From Amoebophrya sp. A120 (lineage: Eukaryota; Sar; Dinophyceae; Syndiniales; Amoebophryaceae), in NCBI GenBank assembly GCA_905178155.1, contig CAJINV010000019.1, forward strand, positions 76,237 through 140,236: 64,000 nucleotides of DNA, given 5' to 3'. A program made the position numbers and the translations under genes. Shown one piece after another: positions 11,301-21,766 of the stretch. The notes beneath the pieces were generated by a model, which worked only from the letters and a program-made list of their open reading frames with translations, made no database searches and was not told the origin of the DNA. Each line of letters opens with the position of its first letter. Within the stretch, counting starts at the first letter, position 1.

Positions 11301-14300
11301 TTCCCATCGTGTTTTGGAATTTGTGACTCTGCAAAGAGGATGAGGAGATGGCTTTGTGATGCGGCTGTCCTTGCGAAACTGGACTACAATATAGAGGGGA
11401 ACTTGTCATGCCTGACTCCCAAAACTTCCGGATTTGTGTTGCAGATTTCCCATCTTGACTATGGGGTGGGGACATTTTTCCTCACAATACTGCACCCCCT
11501 GGACCTTGTCTTGGTCCACGTTTTTCAAAAGTGTCCGGCTGTAAATCCCACCTCCCTCCACGAAGCGGGCCTCTCGCTGGATCATGACCCGTTCGTTCAG
11601 CGTTTTCTGCGATTGCACCACGGCGGCCAAGGGGGTGGTCGACTCCGTCCGCATCGCGTTTTGCAGGTCCAAAATCCGGCTCAACACCTCCGCCTTTCGC
11701 CGCAAGAGCCGGAGCTCGCCCGCGGCCCGGGCGCGCTGCTCCTCGGTCACGTATGGAGCCGTCAGGTTTGAAATCGACAAAGTTGAAATGATTTGCCATG
11801 CATAAAATGGATGCCAGTTGTAACCCAGTTTCCAACTGGCGCATGACAAATTGGGGTAGAGCCGAGATGCAGTTTGTCATGCTGTTTCGGCAAAGAAGAC
11901 TGCTCTTGTCATGCTATTTCAGCAGCTCAGTTGCTACCCCTCAACAGGCTTACAATCTGCCTCACTTGCCTACTCTGCAAGGCAGGCACTTTGTGGGCTG
12001 TATTTTTTGCATAACAAACTATTTCAACTCTGACTATTTCAATCCTGACACATCCATATCACGTAGCGTTCCAGAATGAACTCCTGGTCTGAGGTGAAGT
12101 CGAAAGGTTTGTACAGGACTGACGGCTCCACCACGGTGTTGTGCAGCGCGATATCAACTGCAAATATGTCTGGGTCTGGAAACTTGTAATGTTGCGCTGG
12201 GAATAGTGAATCAATGCTCTGTAATGCACAGCCAAGCATGAGAAATGTCTGCGCTTCTTTATTGTGTTGCGTGTTTCGCATCACAGACTGCGTTTTTGCA
12301 TGACAGGCAAAAGGGAAAAGGGTCTCTTCTTTGACACGCATCACAAACTTTTTGGTCATGCCAGACAAGCATGACAAATCTCGCAATCTTCCAGACCCAG
12401 ACATTTTTGCATTTGATATGCGACGTACCGGAGCAACTCGCTGAGGTCACTGGACCCCCGCTCGAGCAGGTGCACCTTCCGTATGGCGTTCTCAAACGTT
12501 ACATTCTCAACTGTTACATGAATTTGTGATGCAAGAGCCGCAACAGTCAAAGGTGAAAGCTTGCTGCTTTCGCATCACAGATTTGGCACGGATTTAGATG
12601 CTGTTTAGCCCTTCGGAAATGTGTCATGCCAAACAGCTTGATCATCTACCGGCTCAAGGTAGTTTTGCATGACAAATTCATGTAACAGTCGAGAATGTAA
12701 GTAACGTTTGAGAACGCCATATTCCGCTGGCACCGCTGTCGCGCTTCCGACGCGTTCAAAAATTGGTGTCTGCGGAAGGACAAGTTCGCATTCGGCGGGT
12801 TGGCCCGGGTCGTCAGCATCTCCTCGTACGAAATTTCCGCCGGCGTGAACTTGCCGCCGTGCTCCTCCTTGTGCGCCTTCGGAGGAAAATTGTGCGGATC
12901 GATGTACGTCGACGCCGGGTAGGAATGGAGTTCTTCGGAGTGGAGCAGGATCTGCAAATCCGACTCCTGCACGGTTGCGGCGGCCAGTTCCATCTCCGTC
13001 TCGACCAGGTTGTCACTGACCATCACCTGCAGGGTCAAGACCCGGCAGCGCTCCTGCACCGAGCGCCAGTAGTCGTGCACGCCGCGGGCAAACTTGAGGA
13101 CCGCGAGCCTCTCCGTCTCCGTCAAGTCCATCACGTCCTCCTTTTCCCCCGAGAACAAAATCTGGTGGAGGAAGATATCCAAGAAAAAAACTGTGTAAGT
13201 GTAAGTCTGTGATGCAGGAAGCGCTAAACTGCATACACTTGTCATGCTAGAGGTGCGTCATAGGCCACTTTCATAGGTGTTTCCACGTACTAGCTGCGCA
13301 TGACAGGTTTTCCCTGTAATGCAAAGCGAATTTGTGATGATGATCTTCCTACAAATTCACACTTACACAGTTTTTTTCCTGGATAGAAGAGCCCAACGGA
13401 CGACTCTTCTTGAATGATGCCCTCCCGCTTCAGCCCGAACGTTTTTTGCACGCTGGTCGCGAGGTAGGGGTCGAGTTTTTCGTCCACCCGCCGCAGCTCA
13501 TCCCGGAGGACCAGACGCTCGTGGTTGAAGCTTCCAAACTTCTGCTTGGCGTCCCGCAGCAATTTGTCGAGGTCTTCCCGGACCAAATCGAGGGTAAAAG
13601 CCGGCCGCTCCAGTGGCCAGTCGGGGTGGTCCCGCAAGTCTCGCAGATTGAACACCGGGGTGTAACTGGTCGACACCATCTGCATCTTCCCGGACTTCTG
13701 CCGTCCTCTGGGGAGAAAGGCAGAGGGAATGCGTGTCATCACGGAGTTGCCCGGACCCATGTCGAATGCGGCACCGGGTGATGCATCCGGTGCAAAAAGG
13801 AAACTCTGCGCTCCGCTATTTCTTGCAGATCCCGATGTGGAGGAAGAGGATTTGTTTCTACTGCCACCGTCTGCCGCCATAATTCCTCCGGACTTCACCT
13901 GCCCCCGGGAGGAGGAGGAGGAGGCGGGCATATTCATTCTCGTGCTGCTACTCTTGTTCCTGATGTTGGTAAGTGGTATATCCAGTGCGGGTTGCAGTGA
14001 CAACTCCAATTCCGCGATGGTCTTTTTCCTTCCATTCCTATCTCCCTGTCGTGGTCCCGGCACAGCACCACCTTTATTTTTCACGCTCCTACTCAAGGAC
14101 GTCGGAGCGGCAGAAGGTACAATTTCCGCTGTGAAAGGCGGGTTCTTCAAATCGTGCCATAGCTGCGTTGCCACTTCCGCGGCCGACTCTGTTTTTCGCA
14201 GTGGCGGAGAAGATGCAACTAGAGGTTCTGACGCCGGACTTGCTCCTGATGTTGCGGTAACTTCTCCGGTTGAAAATGCCGTTGACGGCCGTCCGGGGCG

Positions 14301-14477
14301 GTAAAAATTCTTACTGTTATCTTCTTGCCGGAGGTCATCGTCCTCGTCCTCGTTTTCTTCACTTTGCTGCAAGTCGATGTACCTGTCTACGACATTCGAA
14401 ATGCGGTTCGAGAGATCCTCTTTCTGCGGAAGGACTGGCACAGGGGCGGTCTCGGTCTCGCCGAAACGGAAAGCCAT
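8310..14477 (-). CDS. Coiled-coil protein of 924 aa with 13 introners (gene 5)
   Basis: Fourteen exons read downward: 14477-13386, 13170-12722, 12476-12419, 12146-12059, 11746-11490, 11205-11154, 10864-10687, 10424-10363, 10072-9974, 9712-9678, 9486-9299, 9033-8969, 8678-8578, 8360-8310. They total 2775 nt, exactly 925 codons including the TGA, with no internal stop. Residues 1-240 are Ser/Gly-rich and disordered; from about 280 onward the protein is charged and helical (DLVREDLDKLLRDAKQKFGS; LYSRLILKLDLIDEEVVRLE; LNKEREKLFKFWMMKESELR). The family was not recognised; a cytoskeletal or flagellar structural role is only a guess. Thirteen introners of six families, several separated by exons of 35-65 nt, make it the clearest test of the splice rule. 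Confidence 0.88.
8366..8577. mobile_element. IE-A introner in gene 5 (short copy)
   Basis: Left end TATGCATTGCAAATATG, right end CATATTCGCAATGGATA. Repeat GTCTG/GTCCG, one mismatch. At 212 bp it is the shortest A copy here. It separates the last exon, which encodes YVSNILGANFWMGVKP. Confidence 0.85.
8684..8968. mobile_element. IE-C introner in gene 5
   Basis: The left end has drifted to CATCCTGAGTAAAAACG; right end ACGTTTTTACACGGGATA. Repeat GTTCT/GCTCT, one mismatch. Confidence 0.88.
9039..9298. mobile_element. IE-A introner in gene 5
   Basis: Left end TATGCACCGCAAATATT, right end ACGTGTTTGCATGTGATA. Repeat AGGGT/AGTGT, one mismatch. Confidence 0.87.
9492..9677. mobile_element. IE-B introner in gene 5
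   Basis: Left end TATGCATTGCAAAAGTATA; right end holds CGAGTACGATACTTTTGCA and closes TTTTGCATA. Repeat TAGGC/CAGGC, one mismatch. Confidence 0.88.
9718..9973. mobile_element. IE-A introner in gene 5
   Basis: Left end TATGAAATGCAGAAGTG, right end CATTTTTACAATCCATA. Perfect repeat CCGAC (9713-9717, 9974-9978). Only a 35-nt exon (9678-9712) separates it from the next introner. Confidence 0.94.
10078..10362. mobile_element. IE-C introner in gene 5
   Basis: Left end TATCCTATGGAAAAACG, right end ATGTTTTTACTCAGGATA. Repeat TTCTG/TCCTC is poor (3 of 5), but excision joins RRQGIDMMRALNTVNSIRR to KAETDELLDRFYKLRIRD in frame. Confidence 0.85.
10430..10686. mobile_element. IE-A introner in gene 5
   Basis: Ends TATCAAATGCAAATATG and CATTTTTGCATTTGATA. 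Perfect repeat GCCAT (10425-10429, 10687-10691). Confidence 0.95.
10870..11153. mobile_element. IE-C introner in gene 5
   Basis: Left end TATCCTCATCAAGAACG, right end ACGTTTTTGCATATGATA. Perfect repeat GCGCA (10865-10869, 11154-11158). Its right terminus looks A-like (GCATATGATA), suggesting exchange between family ends. Confidence 0.93.
11211..11489. mobile_element. IE-C introner in gene 5
   Basis: Left end TATCCTGAGTAAAAACG, right end ACATTTTTCCTCACAATA. Perfect repeat CTGCA (11206-11210, 11490-11494). It sits 52 exon bases from another C copy. Confidence 0.95.
11752..12058. mobile_element. IE-F introner in gene 5 (only copy seen)
   Basis: Left end TATGGAGCCGTCAGGTTTGA; the right end is its inverse, closing CCTGACACATCCATA. 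Inner arms also pair (AAAGTTGAAAT and ATTTCAACTCTGA). Perfect repeat TCACG (11747-11751, 12059-12063). Confidence 0.9.
12152..12418. mobile_element. IE-A introner in gene 5
   Basis: Ends TATCAACTGCAAATATG and CATTTTTGCATTTGATA. Repeat CGCGA/TGCGA, one mismatch. Confidence 0.92.
12482..12721. mobile_element. IE-D introner in gene 5
   Basis: Left end TATGGCGTTCTCAAACG, right end CGTTTGAGAACGCCATA. Perfect repeat TTCCG (12477-12481, 12722-12726). A second inner pair, ATTCTCAACTGTTACATG and CATGTAACAGTCGAGAAT, extends the stem. Confidence 0.95.
13176..13385. mobile_element. IE-E introner in gene 5
   Basis: Left end TATCCAAGAAAAAAACTG, right end CAGTTTTTTTCCTGGATA. Perfect repeat GAAGA (13171-13175, 13386-13390). 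Confidence 0.95.
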
Positions 14478-15365
14478 TCTTTCTCCCCCCTGAGCCTACC
14501 GGGAAGATAACTGCTGTGTCACTCTGTACTTGTTCTTAAAATGGAACCCGAAACTACTGCACTGGGCAGTAACAGCATCAAGAACAGTCACAGTGTGCAG
14601 AAAGAGTGAGAGCAGCATGATAATTTTTTTGCTTTAGGAGATTTGTTGTGTTGGTATTCCTGTATCTTGCGACCATAGCAAGCTAGTACAAGAAGCTGTA
14701 ATGCGACGAGCGAACTCGAACTACCTTTCTTGCGCCTTCAGATGGGCAAGTACCAGGGTGGAAATTTGAGATTTAACCTGCTCGTCAAACTTCTTCTCAA
14801 CGCTCAAGTTTTGTCATTCTCAGCGCTCGTAAAAGCAGAGCGATCGACGACATTACCGCACTCCAAGCCAATAGTCACTCAACACCGAATGTCTCAAGTT
14901 TCGCTGCCTGAATTGATGCCTCCCCTGGTCGTGTAGAATTCGCTGCAAGTAAGCGAATGTTGAAGAGGACTTTTCACAGCCACAAGGGCGGGACTCGTCT
15001 GAGTCGACCAGACGGTGCGCTCATTGCGCTCATCGAAACGAGCCAAGGAGGCAGGACAGATTTTGGAGCTTTCTTTGTGCGTCGACCTTTCGAACAACAG
15101 CGCTACTTTTCGATAAAAGGAGCAGGCGTAAAGAATACGCAAATGTGGGGCCTTGTTGGCCTTCATTTGAAGCAACAGGTGCAGGAAGATACATAGGTTT
15201 CCGTTTGTGCTACTTGGTCCTTTTTGTTTGTCCAAAGAACTGAAATAAAATATTGATGAAGCGCAACCGAAAGTGTTTTGTAGTCAACGAACATGGTGAC
15301 GTTCGGGCCGATGGGTTGTTCGAAGAGCAAGAGATCAAAAACGCGTGGTCGTTATTTCCAATCAC
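14478..15365. other. Intergenic, genes 5 and 6, no convincing gene
   Basis: Plus-strand frames at 14730-14936 and 14957-15196 and a minus frame at 14894-15235 overlap. The plus frame 14957-15196 (79 aa; HSHKGGTRLSRPDGALIAL) looks slightly protein-like but has no family or clear splice partner. No introner is present. Confidence 0.4.
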
Positions 15366-18300
15366 CTAAGCTGCACACTCGTTGGCTGCACAATGATTCC
15401 TGTTGAGCACCAACAATCTGTCCCGTTCCCTCGTGACATCCAGCAGTTCCAGCTTCGTGTCTTTTAATTTCGCCTGCAGCTGCTCCACCAGTTCTGCGTA
15501 CGCGTCTAGTTCCGCTCCCGCATTCCAATTGTCGTCCTCATCGTTGAAATTCGTGTCGGAGTTGTCATCTTTTGGAACGTATGCATTTTTGCAAATTTCA
15601 ATCTGGGAGCTCTGGATCTGGAAGAACGCACGACCACATCACGTCCAAAATCTGTAATACTGCAAGATGAGCTCCACATAAAGCTGCCCACTCCTTGCTA
15701 CGGGAAGAGCGAAAAACTTACCGTTCGGGATAGACATTTTTGAAAAGCCTGCGCAAAACCTGTACATACTGTTTTTGCGTGCGTTCCAGATAATTCTGGT
15801 GCATGTCAGGTTAATGACATCTGGATCCTCTGCTTCATGCAAAACCTGCATCATCACAAGCATGTGTAATGTAAGTACTTATTTCATCCAGGCCCAGACA
15901 TGTTTGCAATGGATAGACAGGCAACGGCGACGGCCGCAGCTACTCTCGTGGTACATTTTTCCCCTGCAACTTCCTCGTCCTTGGACGAACAGTGTTGCGC
16001 CGCAGCAGCTTCCATGCTTTCGATTTTCTTCTTGAAGCCTAGCAGGACGTTCTGTAACAGGGCTTCAACAGGAGTGGCGTCGGAAGGTAAGGGCGGAAAT
16101 GAGGTTGCGGCTCCTGGGGTTGTTTTTCAATCGTCATTTCATAGGTCGTGGAAATGAATGATTAAACGACTACCTGGTATGTTGACGAGACCCAAGTACT
16201 TATATCCATAGTCGTCGAGCACGGATCATTCGTCGCTAAACATCGTGGTTGATTTGATAACTGATGAAAGCACTACAATTATGGATACCGTCGTCCATCT
16301 CAACGTCGTCCGTTCTTGCACGCGTTTCATCTTCCACACCACAGTTCTTCTTTATTTCATCGTCCGGTGTAGTTCTTGTTCTTCTCACCTCCCGCAGCAG
16401 AACTTCTCTGACTCTTTCGAGCGCTGAACTATACTCTTCGCACTTCTGATTCACCATGGAACAGTTGTTACTTTCCACCGCGCACTGCTTCCGCAGCTGA
16501 AACCCCTTTTCTTCCGCATCCGTCAGCTGCGCTTGGAGGAGGCAAACTTGTTGCTGCAAGTGTTCCACTAATTGCTGCTTCTCGGCAAGGGAAATAGTGG
16601 CTTCCTTCTGCCTCTTTTCCAAAACCGATTTAAGTTGCAAGTTGGCTTGCTGGAGCAAAGACGCCCGCTTTGTCAGGTCCTCGTTCATTTCGTCGTACTG
16701 ATCTCTTTCCAGATCCATCACTTTTTTCTGCTCCTCGATCTGCTGGGAGAAAATCTCGATCTTGTGCTGAATCTGCTCCTATGCATTGCAAATGTATCTG
16801 GGTGGTCCACCTCTGGAAGTTTGCAAAACATTTCATGCCCATTTTGCAAGGCCCATGATCGATCTGGGATGTAGTTTCCCCTAGCATCACAGCTCTTGCG
16901 AGGAATACTTTACTTCTTGATGCCTATATTGCATGAGAAATGCCTCCTCGTCAGCGTAAGAAAATCCGGACTCTTGTTGCTGCTCACGCAAGACAGATTT
17001 TTGCATCCTCCAAGGGCAGCATTACAAGTTGCACTCTTCCGGAGGACACCCAGGGTTCTTGGCAAAGGCATAGCTCCTTCTCCAACTTGCTTTGCGTTTG
17101 CTCCAGTTCCACCTTGCTGTACAGCTGTTGGATCTCGTGGTGAAGTTTTTGGTTGTCAAGGTTCAGCTTCTCGCTCTCGTTCTTGCCCTTCTGCTTTTCA
17201 TGGTGCAGTTCCCGTTCAAACTCCTCCCGAACTTTTCGTCCCTTTTCCGCTTCCGTCTCACGGCACCACTCGAACTGTTTCTGCTGTTCCTGCAGTTTCT
17301 TCTCGAGACCTTCTATCAAATCCGCTTGCTTGCCCTTTTCTTCGGTCAGCAGTCTGATTCTCTTTTCCAGTTGCGGGAACGCGCCCTCCGTGGTCGCCCG
17401 AAGCTCCAGCAAAGCCGCGGTCTGCTTTCCAAACTCGGCGTTTTTGGTCGCGACGAGGGTCTCGTAGCGCTGCAGCTCGGCAGCGTGTTTCGCTGACAGA
17501 GACGCGAGTTGCTCGTCGTGGCGCTGTTGGAGAGTTTGTTGCAATGTGTTCTCCTGGTGCTTCAGCCGTTCCGTGATCTCGAGCTCGTACTGCAGCTTCA
17601 ACTCGCAAAGCGCTTTTTCATGGAGCTGCTTCATCTGCCGCTCCACAAGCTCGTGTTCTTCTTCCCGCTTTTGCTGGACGAGAGATGCTTGCTCGTGTTC
17701 CATTTTGCTTTTCCATGCAGCAGCTGCGTCGTGGTCGGGATCTTGTTCCGGCACAGCAGCTGCTAAGATATTCACGTCTAGGCTCGTCGGGCTGCAGGAG
17801 AGGTTCTTTACCCTCCGTTTCTTCTTGTGTTCATCGTCTTCTTCAATGGGGTAGTTGCTAGTACTCGGCAACATTGGACTTGCGAGCGAAATCTGCTCCA
17901 GCTGTTTTTCGTTTTCTTGCTTCAGCTGCCTAAACTTCTCCTCGTGCTGGGCTTTTTCCCTTTGTCTTGCTTCCAGGTCAAATTCCTTTTCCTTGTCCCG
18001 CTTTGCCAACTCCAGCGTGAGTCGCGTGAGTTTCGTCTGCAGCTTCGCGAGTTCTTCGTCCTTTTTGCTCGCGATGCTCTTCACCTTACTCGCGGCGATC
18101 ATGCCAAAGCGAAAGAAATCCGAGTGCGTTTGCAATTCGTGAAAGGCCTTGTCCGTGTGATACTTCAGCTTGTTTTCGACCAGAGCAGATATGCATCCCA
18201 AATACAGTATGTTTAGATCCAGGGTCGTCCACTTGTGTTGGTGTGATGCAGACAGCGTCACCTCAAAGTCAAAACGCAGTGTAATGCTGTTCATGCACGG

Positions 18301-19777
18301 TCAAGGTCAAGCTACAGCAGGACGAGAATTTTCTGCCCGGCTAGAAGGCGCATGCGTAAGTATAGCCTGACTGGATGAACTTGAGTGACACTTCGCGTTC
18401 TTGCATGACAAGCAAACTTAAACTGCTGCTAGCACCTGCGCATCAGAAAGGTTTCAATTTTCCAATCACACACGTATTTTTGCACTGGTTAGCGGCAAAC
18501 TTTGACAGCGAGGCTTCGAGTTTCAGCCGCCGTTGCTGTTCCTTTACGCGCCGGAGCTCGGAGACCTGTAGTAGTTACCTTTTGAGTTCGATTCGCACCC
18601 ACGTAAGTACTATCCTTGTCATGCAGTAATAAACCTGGAGTAGCACTACAACAGCGGTCTTCACGACCGATGGAGGATTGCATGCAGTTTGATGTGGTCT
18701 TCGTCTTCCTGCATCAGAAGCACGTCAATGAGGCGTAATCAAGAACTTCTTTCAAAGAAATACCTTCTTCGCCAGCAACACAAAGCTCGCCCAGGAGCGA
18801 AAACTCAAATGCAGGAAGTGCCTCCTGGACCGGGCCAGCACCGTGTTTAAGGTGTCGCGCTTCCTTGCCAGATTGATCTCCAGCAGCTGAATCCTGCTTT
18901 CGCTGTCTGTTGATTGTCTGGCTAGGTGGTTGCTGTTCCTCAGAACGGAGGCTGCAAAAGAAAAATCCTGCATGGACGCTGACATGTTGTTCACTGTCGT
19001 TGCGGTGGTGCTGCAGGTGCTGTGAGATAGCAAAGGGTTATTTGCGATGTTTTTCACGAACTGAGCAGCACGGGTATTTCGACCTCCAGCATCATCTACA
19101 TTTATTTCCTCATATCGGCCGGGAAATATAGTATCAGAACTGGGAAGACCAGTTGATGTCCACGACCTGGTCGCTGTTGTTGTTGCGTAATGATTTCTAG
19201 CAGAATGCGTCCGCCTGCTGCCCCGACTTCCAGCACCTAGATGCGCGATGCGGCCTATGTCGGAGAGCATACTCGTGTGGACGACCCCGAGTGGCTTCTT
19301 GTGGCAGGCCTTGGACTTCATGCTACTTGACGACGACGACGCAGCGTCTCTTGAGGTTCTTCGTCTTGGGGACGAGAAATTATCATCGTCCGAAGCGCTC
19401 GATTGCTTGATATTCATCCCTATTGCGTGTTCAGCTCCCCGCTCCGGCGACGAAGGTTCTTGCCAGCTTTCCGTGAAGTTGTAATCTTCTACGTCGTCCT
19501 CGTGTTCGCCCGGCGACTGCTCGAGAAGCGTCTTCATTTTCTTCGACGGGTGATTACTAGACTCGGCCCGCGACGATGAAGGCGAGCTGGGACTAGATGA
19601 AGACATCAATAGTGGCGAGATGTGGTCTTCTGAAGGCCCCCTTGCAAAACTACATCTGGTCTCAGGGGCTGCAATGGCGTCGTCGGCCAATGAAGATCTT
19701 GTCGTGGTGCAGGATCTACTCCCCGCGGCGGGGGACGCACATCGTCCGCTAGAAGAGGTTCGTTGCGCTGCTGCCAT
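15366..19777 (-). CDS. Long coiled-coil protein, 1005 aa (gene 6)
   Basis: Exons read downward: 19777-18764, 18565-18492, 18184-17073, 16774-16389, 16198-16174, 16113-15916, 15574-15366; total 3018 nt. Introns 18566-18763, 16199-16388 and 16114-16173 are GT-AG; the other three are IE-A introners. The first 300 residues are Ser/Arg-rich and disordered, followed by FLHLSFRSWASFVLLAKK, which resembles a single Sfi1-type or IQ-like helix. The remaining 600 residues are almost continuous coiled coil (ELAKLQTKLTRLTLELAKRD; LEKRIRLLTEEKGKQADLIE). The first in-frame ATG is at 19775-19777. It suggests a centrosomal or cytoskeletal scaffold (inference). The acceptor TATAAG at 16199 is weak, but the phase is exact. 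Confidence 0.8.
15580..15915. mobile_element. IE-A introner, diverged and enlarged, in gene 6
   Basis: Left end TATGCATTTTTGCAAAT with GGATCTGGAAGAA further in; right end CATGTTTGCAATGGATA. Repeat GAACG/GACAG (3 of 5). At 336 bp it exceeds the usual 250-300. Excision joins AVAVAC to PKDDNSDTNFNDED. Confidence 0.75.
16780..17072. mobile_element. IE-A introner in gene 6
   Basis: Left end TATGCATTGCAAATGTA, right end GGCAAAGGCATA. Perfect repeat GCTCC (16775-16779, 17073-17077), although the inner right arm (CCGGAGGACACCCAGGG) is well diverged. Confidence 0.88.
18190..18491. mobile_element. IE-A introner, strongly diverged, in gene 6
   Basis: Left end TATGCATCCCAAATACAG followed by TTTAGATCCAGGGTCG; right end TATTTTTGCACTGGTTA. 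Repeat GCAGA/GCGGC is nearly lost (2 of 5). Removal still joins EASLSKFAA to LVENKLKYHTDK in frame, the main evidence for it. Confidence 0.65.
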
Positions 19778-19968
19778 CGGTTTCACATTCGAAGCCGTAA
19801 CGGTCTTTAGATGAGTTCAGAAATCTGATCGAAATCTTCAAACTAGAGCATAGAATTTGGTGAGTTTAGTACTAAGTAGCTCCAGCATATGAAAAAAGCT
19901 GAAATCTGCTCATCCCGGCATCAGTAGAATGCCTTTTTTTGGTTGTGGCTTGAAGGCTAAGCCGAGTT

Positions 19969-20265
19969 TTAGCAACTCAAATCCTTTGACTTGGTCTGGT
20001 GAAGCAGACGGAGCGCTACTGTGCGCAATGCGACCAAATCTTCGTAGTTTGTCGCTCGACTTGTTTTCTTGCATGTGGGGTGACTTTTGACATACTGGGA
20101 ATTTCTCGCAGCTTCAACGAACCGCTTAGTCTCCGGTTCTTTGAGGAACAAAGAATTAAGGCGATTTGAGAGAGAAGACGCTGAGACGATTTTCAATCTT
20201 TCTCGCGCACGAGACAGGAGAAGTCTCTTGGGAAACGGGACGACCACGCGAGGCCACTGTTTCAT
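19969..20265 (-). CDS. Small basic protein, 98 aa (gene 7)
   Basis: A single intronless frame starts at the ATG 20263-20265: MKQWPRVVVPFPKRLLLSRA. The Arg-rich, acid-free N-terminus is compatible with an organelle-targeting peptide (inference). The C-terminal half is charged (YEDLVALRTVALRLLHQTK). It fits the same-strand series between genes 6 and 8. Not recognised. Confidence 0.5.
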   Translation of the reverse strand: MKQWPRVVVPFPKRLLLSRARERLKIVSASSLSNRLNSLFLKEPETKRFVEAARNSQYVKSHPTCKKTSRATNYEDLVALRTVALRLLHQTKSKDLSC

Positions 20266-20435
20266 TTAGCGTAATACCACACGAGGATGCTGCACGATAC
20301 GGAAAGAACACAAACCAAACATCGCCATTTTAACGTTGTAGTTTCCGCACCGTCTGGCGGTTTCCTTTCGTTTGTTTCAGCTCTTGTGTAGTCTTTGGTA
20401 CTTGTTGTATCGGTTTGCGACCACTACTCTACTGC

Positions 20436-21585
20436 TTATGACAACGCGTCTAGATCTTCAACAGCTGCAGGTTTTACGCTTGCACTTTCAACATCATTAT
20501 TTTGGGCTTCTTGTTCACCAGCAAGCGGACCTCCACCTTCGGTTTTCTGCAAAATCTCCCCCCACACCGGATCTCCATTTTCGTCCAGCTCGCCCGCCTC
20601 CTTTTTCTTTTCGTATTCCTCGAACGCTTTTTGGAACCATTCTGGGGGCCCCTTCTCCTGGATCTCGTCCCAGTATTTGTCTGTGGGCGCGCCCATCTCG
20701 GCCTGCATCTTCTCCGCGTCGAGACCTGGGGTAGTGTTGTGCTATGCTGTTTATGCATCGGAAAGTATCGTGATCGTCCGTTCGTAGTATAAATCTCATG
20801 ACAAGAAATTTTCTCAAGAACAAGAAAAGTACAGGTTGTCATGCAGATTCAGGTAAGAAACACAACAAGCTATATAGAAGATCATTTCAGAAAAAAAGAA
20901 CTGTAGCACTCGTAAGAAGAAAGCTGCAGTAAAGAGTACCTCCTTGCTCAATGTACTCCAGTGCTTCTTTCCTGGACTTCTTCAGCCTCTTCATGATATC
21001 AACAATGACTTTCTCTTTTTCCTCCCGCCGACGCCGCTTTTGCTCCTTCGTCAGTTCGTGTTTGTCCAGCAACAGCTCGTCCTCAAATTGCTGTATCAAA
21101 TGCAAACATGTCATCTCGATCTGAATTCTGAAAACAGAAACCTGTGACGCTGGTTTGAGAAAAATACGAGGACACCGCAATTGACTGCCAAGAATGACAA
21201 GTTGTGGAGATGCTGGGCACAGGCGTTCCGTTGTCTATGGTGCATAGCATGACAAACTGGGCTTCTGCTTGACAGTGCCTTTGGCTCATGCGCATGACAG
21301 ACTTGTTGAGAGTTATGGTAGCCGAGCATAACAAACCTTGCATCTTTTTGAATTTGAACTCATCGATCCGACATATTCACATTTCATATGTTGTCTCGCT
21401 TTACTATTTCCAGTGGACGAGGAGGATGCTGAGTTCTTTGCAATTCCACTATCCCCGGCACTATCGGTACTGGGCAGTTCGGCTGCAACCTGGTCGCTGG
21501 TCGCCACCTGCAGCTTCTCCAGATCCTCCACTGTGTAGTACTTCTTTTCCTTGATGGAGTTCGTCTTCTCATCGAGCCCATGCAT
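20436..21585 (-). CDS. Charged helical protein, 211 aa (gene 8)
   Basis: Exons read downward: 21585-21389, 21088-20940, 20725-20436; total 636 nt. The intron at 20726-20939 is GT-AG (GTACTC...CCCCAG); the other is an IE-A introner. The middle exon is strongly basic and helical (ELTKEQKRRRREEKEKVIVD; MKRLKKSRKEALEYIEQGG). The last contains WDEIQEKGPPEWFQKAFEEY, a Trp-rich acidic patch. The ATG at 21583-21585 sits in sequence that resembles the left end of an IE-B element (ATGCATTGCAAAAGAATA), so the true start may lie in another exon. Family unknown. Confidence 0.7.
21094..21388. mobile_element. IE-A introner, diverged, in gene 8
   Basis: Left end TATCAAATGCAAACATG, right end CATATTCACATTTCATA. 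Repeat TGCTG/TGTTG, one mismatch. The inner GTCTGGGTCTGG has decayed to GTCATCTCGATCTG. Confidence 0.82.
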
Positions 21586-21766
21586 TGCAAAAGAATATGA
21601 TCCGCACCAATGCATCACGACCCGCATGAAGACCGTCGCACCAGATCATTTTGGTACGACAGAAAATACAACTGCGACTTCAACTCGTCATACTAGGTGA
21701 AGATAAACAAGAAGACAGGACGAAAATAACGATACTAGCAGTGCTAGTGCTGCAATTTGTAAGAAT

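Noticed and set aside
12650-12662. Possible dinoflagellate spliced-leader fragment (GGCTCAAG)
   Set aside because: Only eight bases match, and it lies inside an IE-D introner; no full leader was seen.
15366-16235. A separate coiled-coil gene downstream of gene 6
   Set aside because: Its frame lacks a start, and a GT-AG intron (16199-16388) joins it in exact phase to gene 6.
18668-18708. A small extra exon (EDEDHIKLHAILHR) within the 18566-18763 intron
   Set aside because: Its length breaks the phase; treating the whole span as one 198-nt GT-AG intron gives a clean join.
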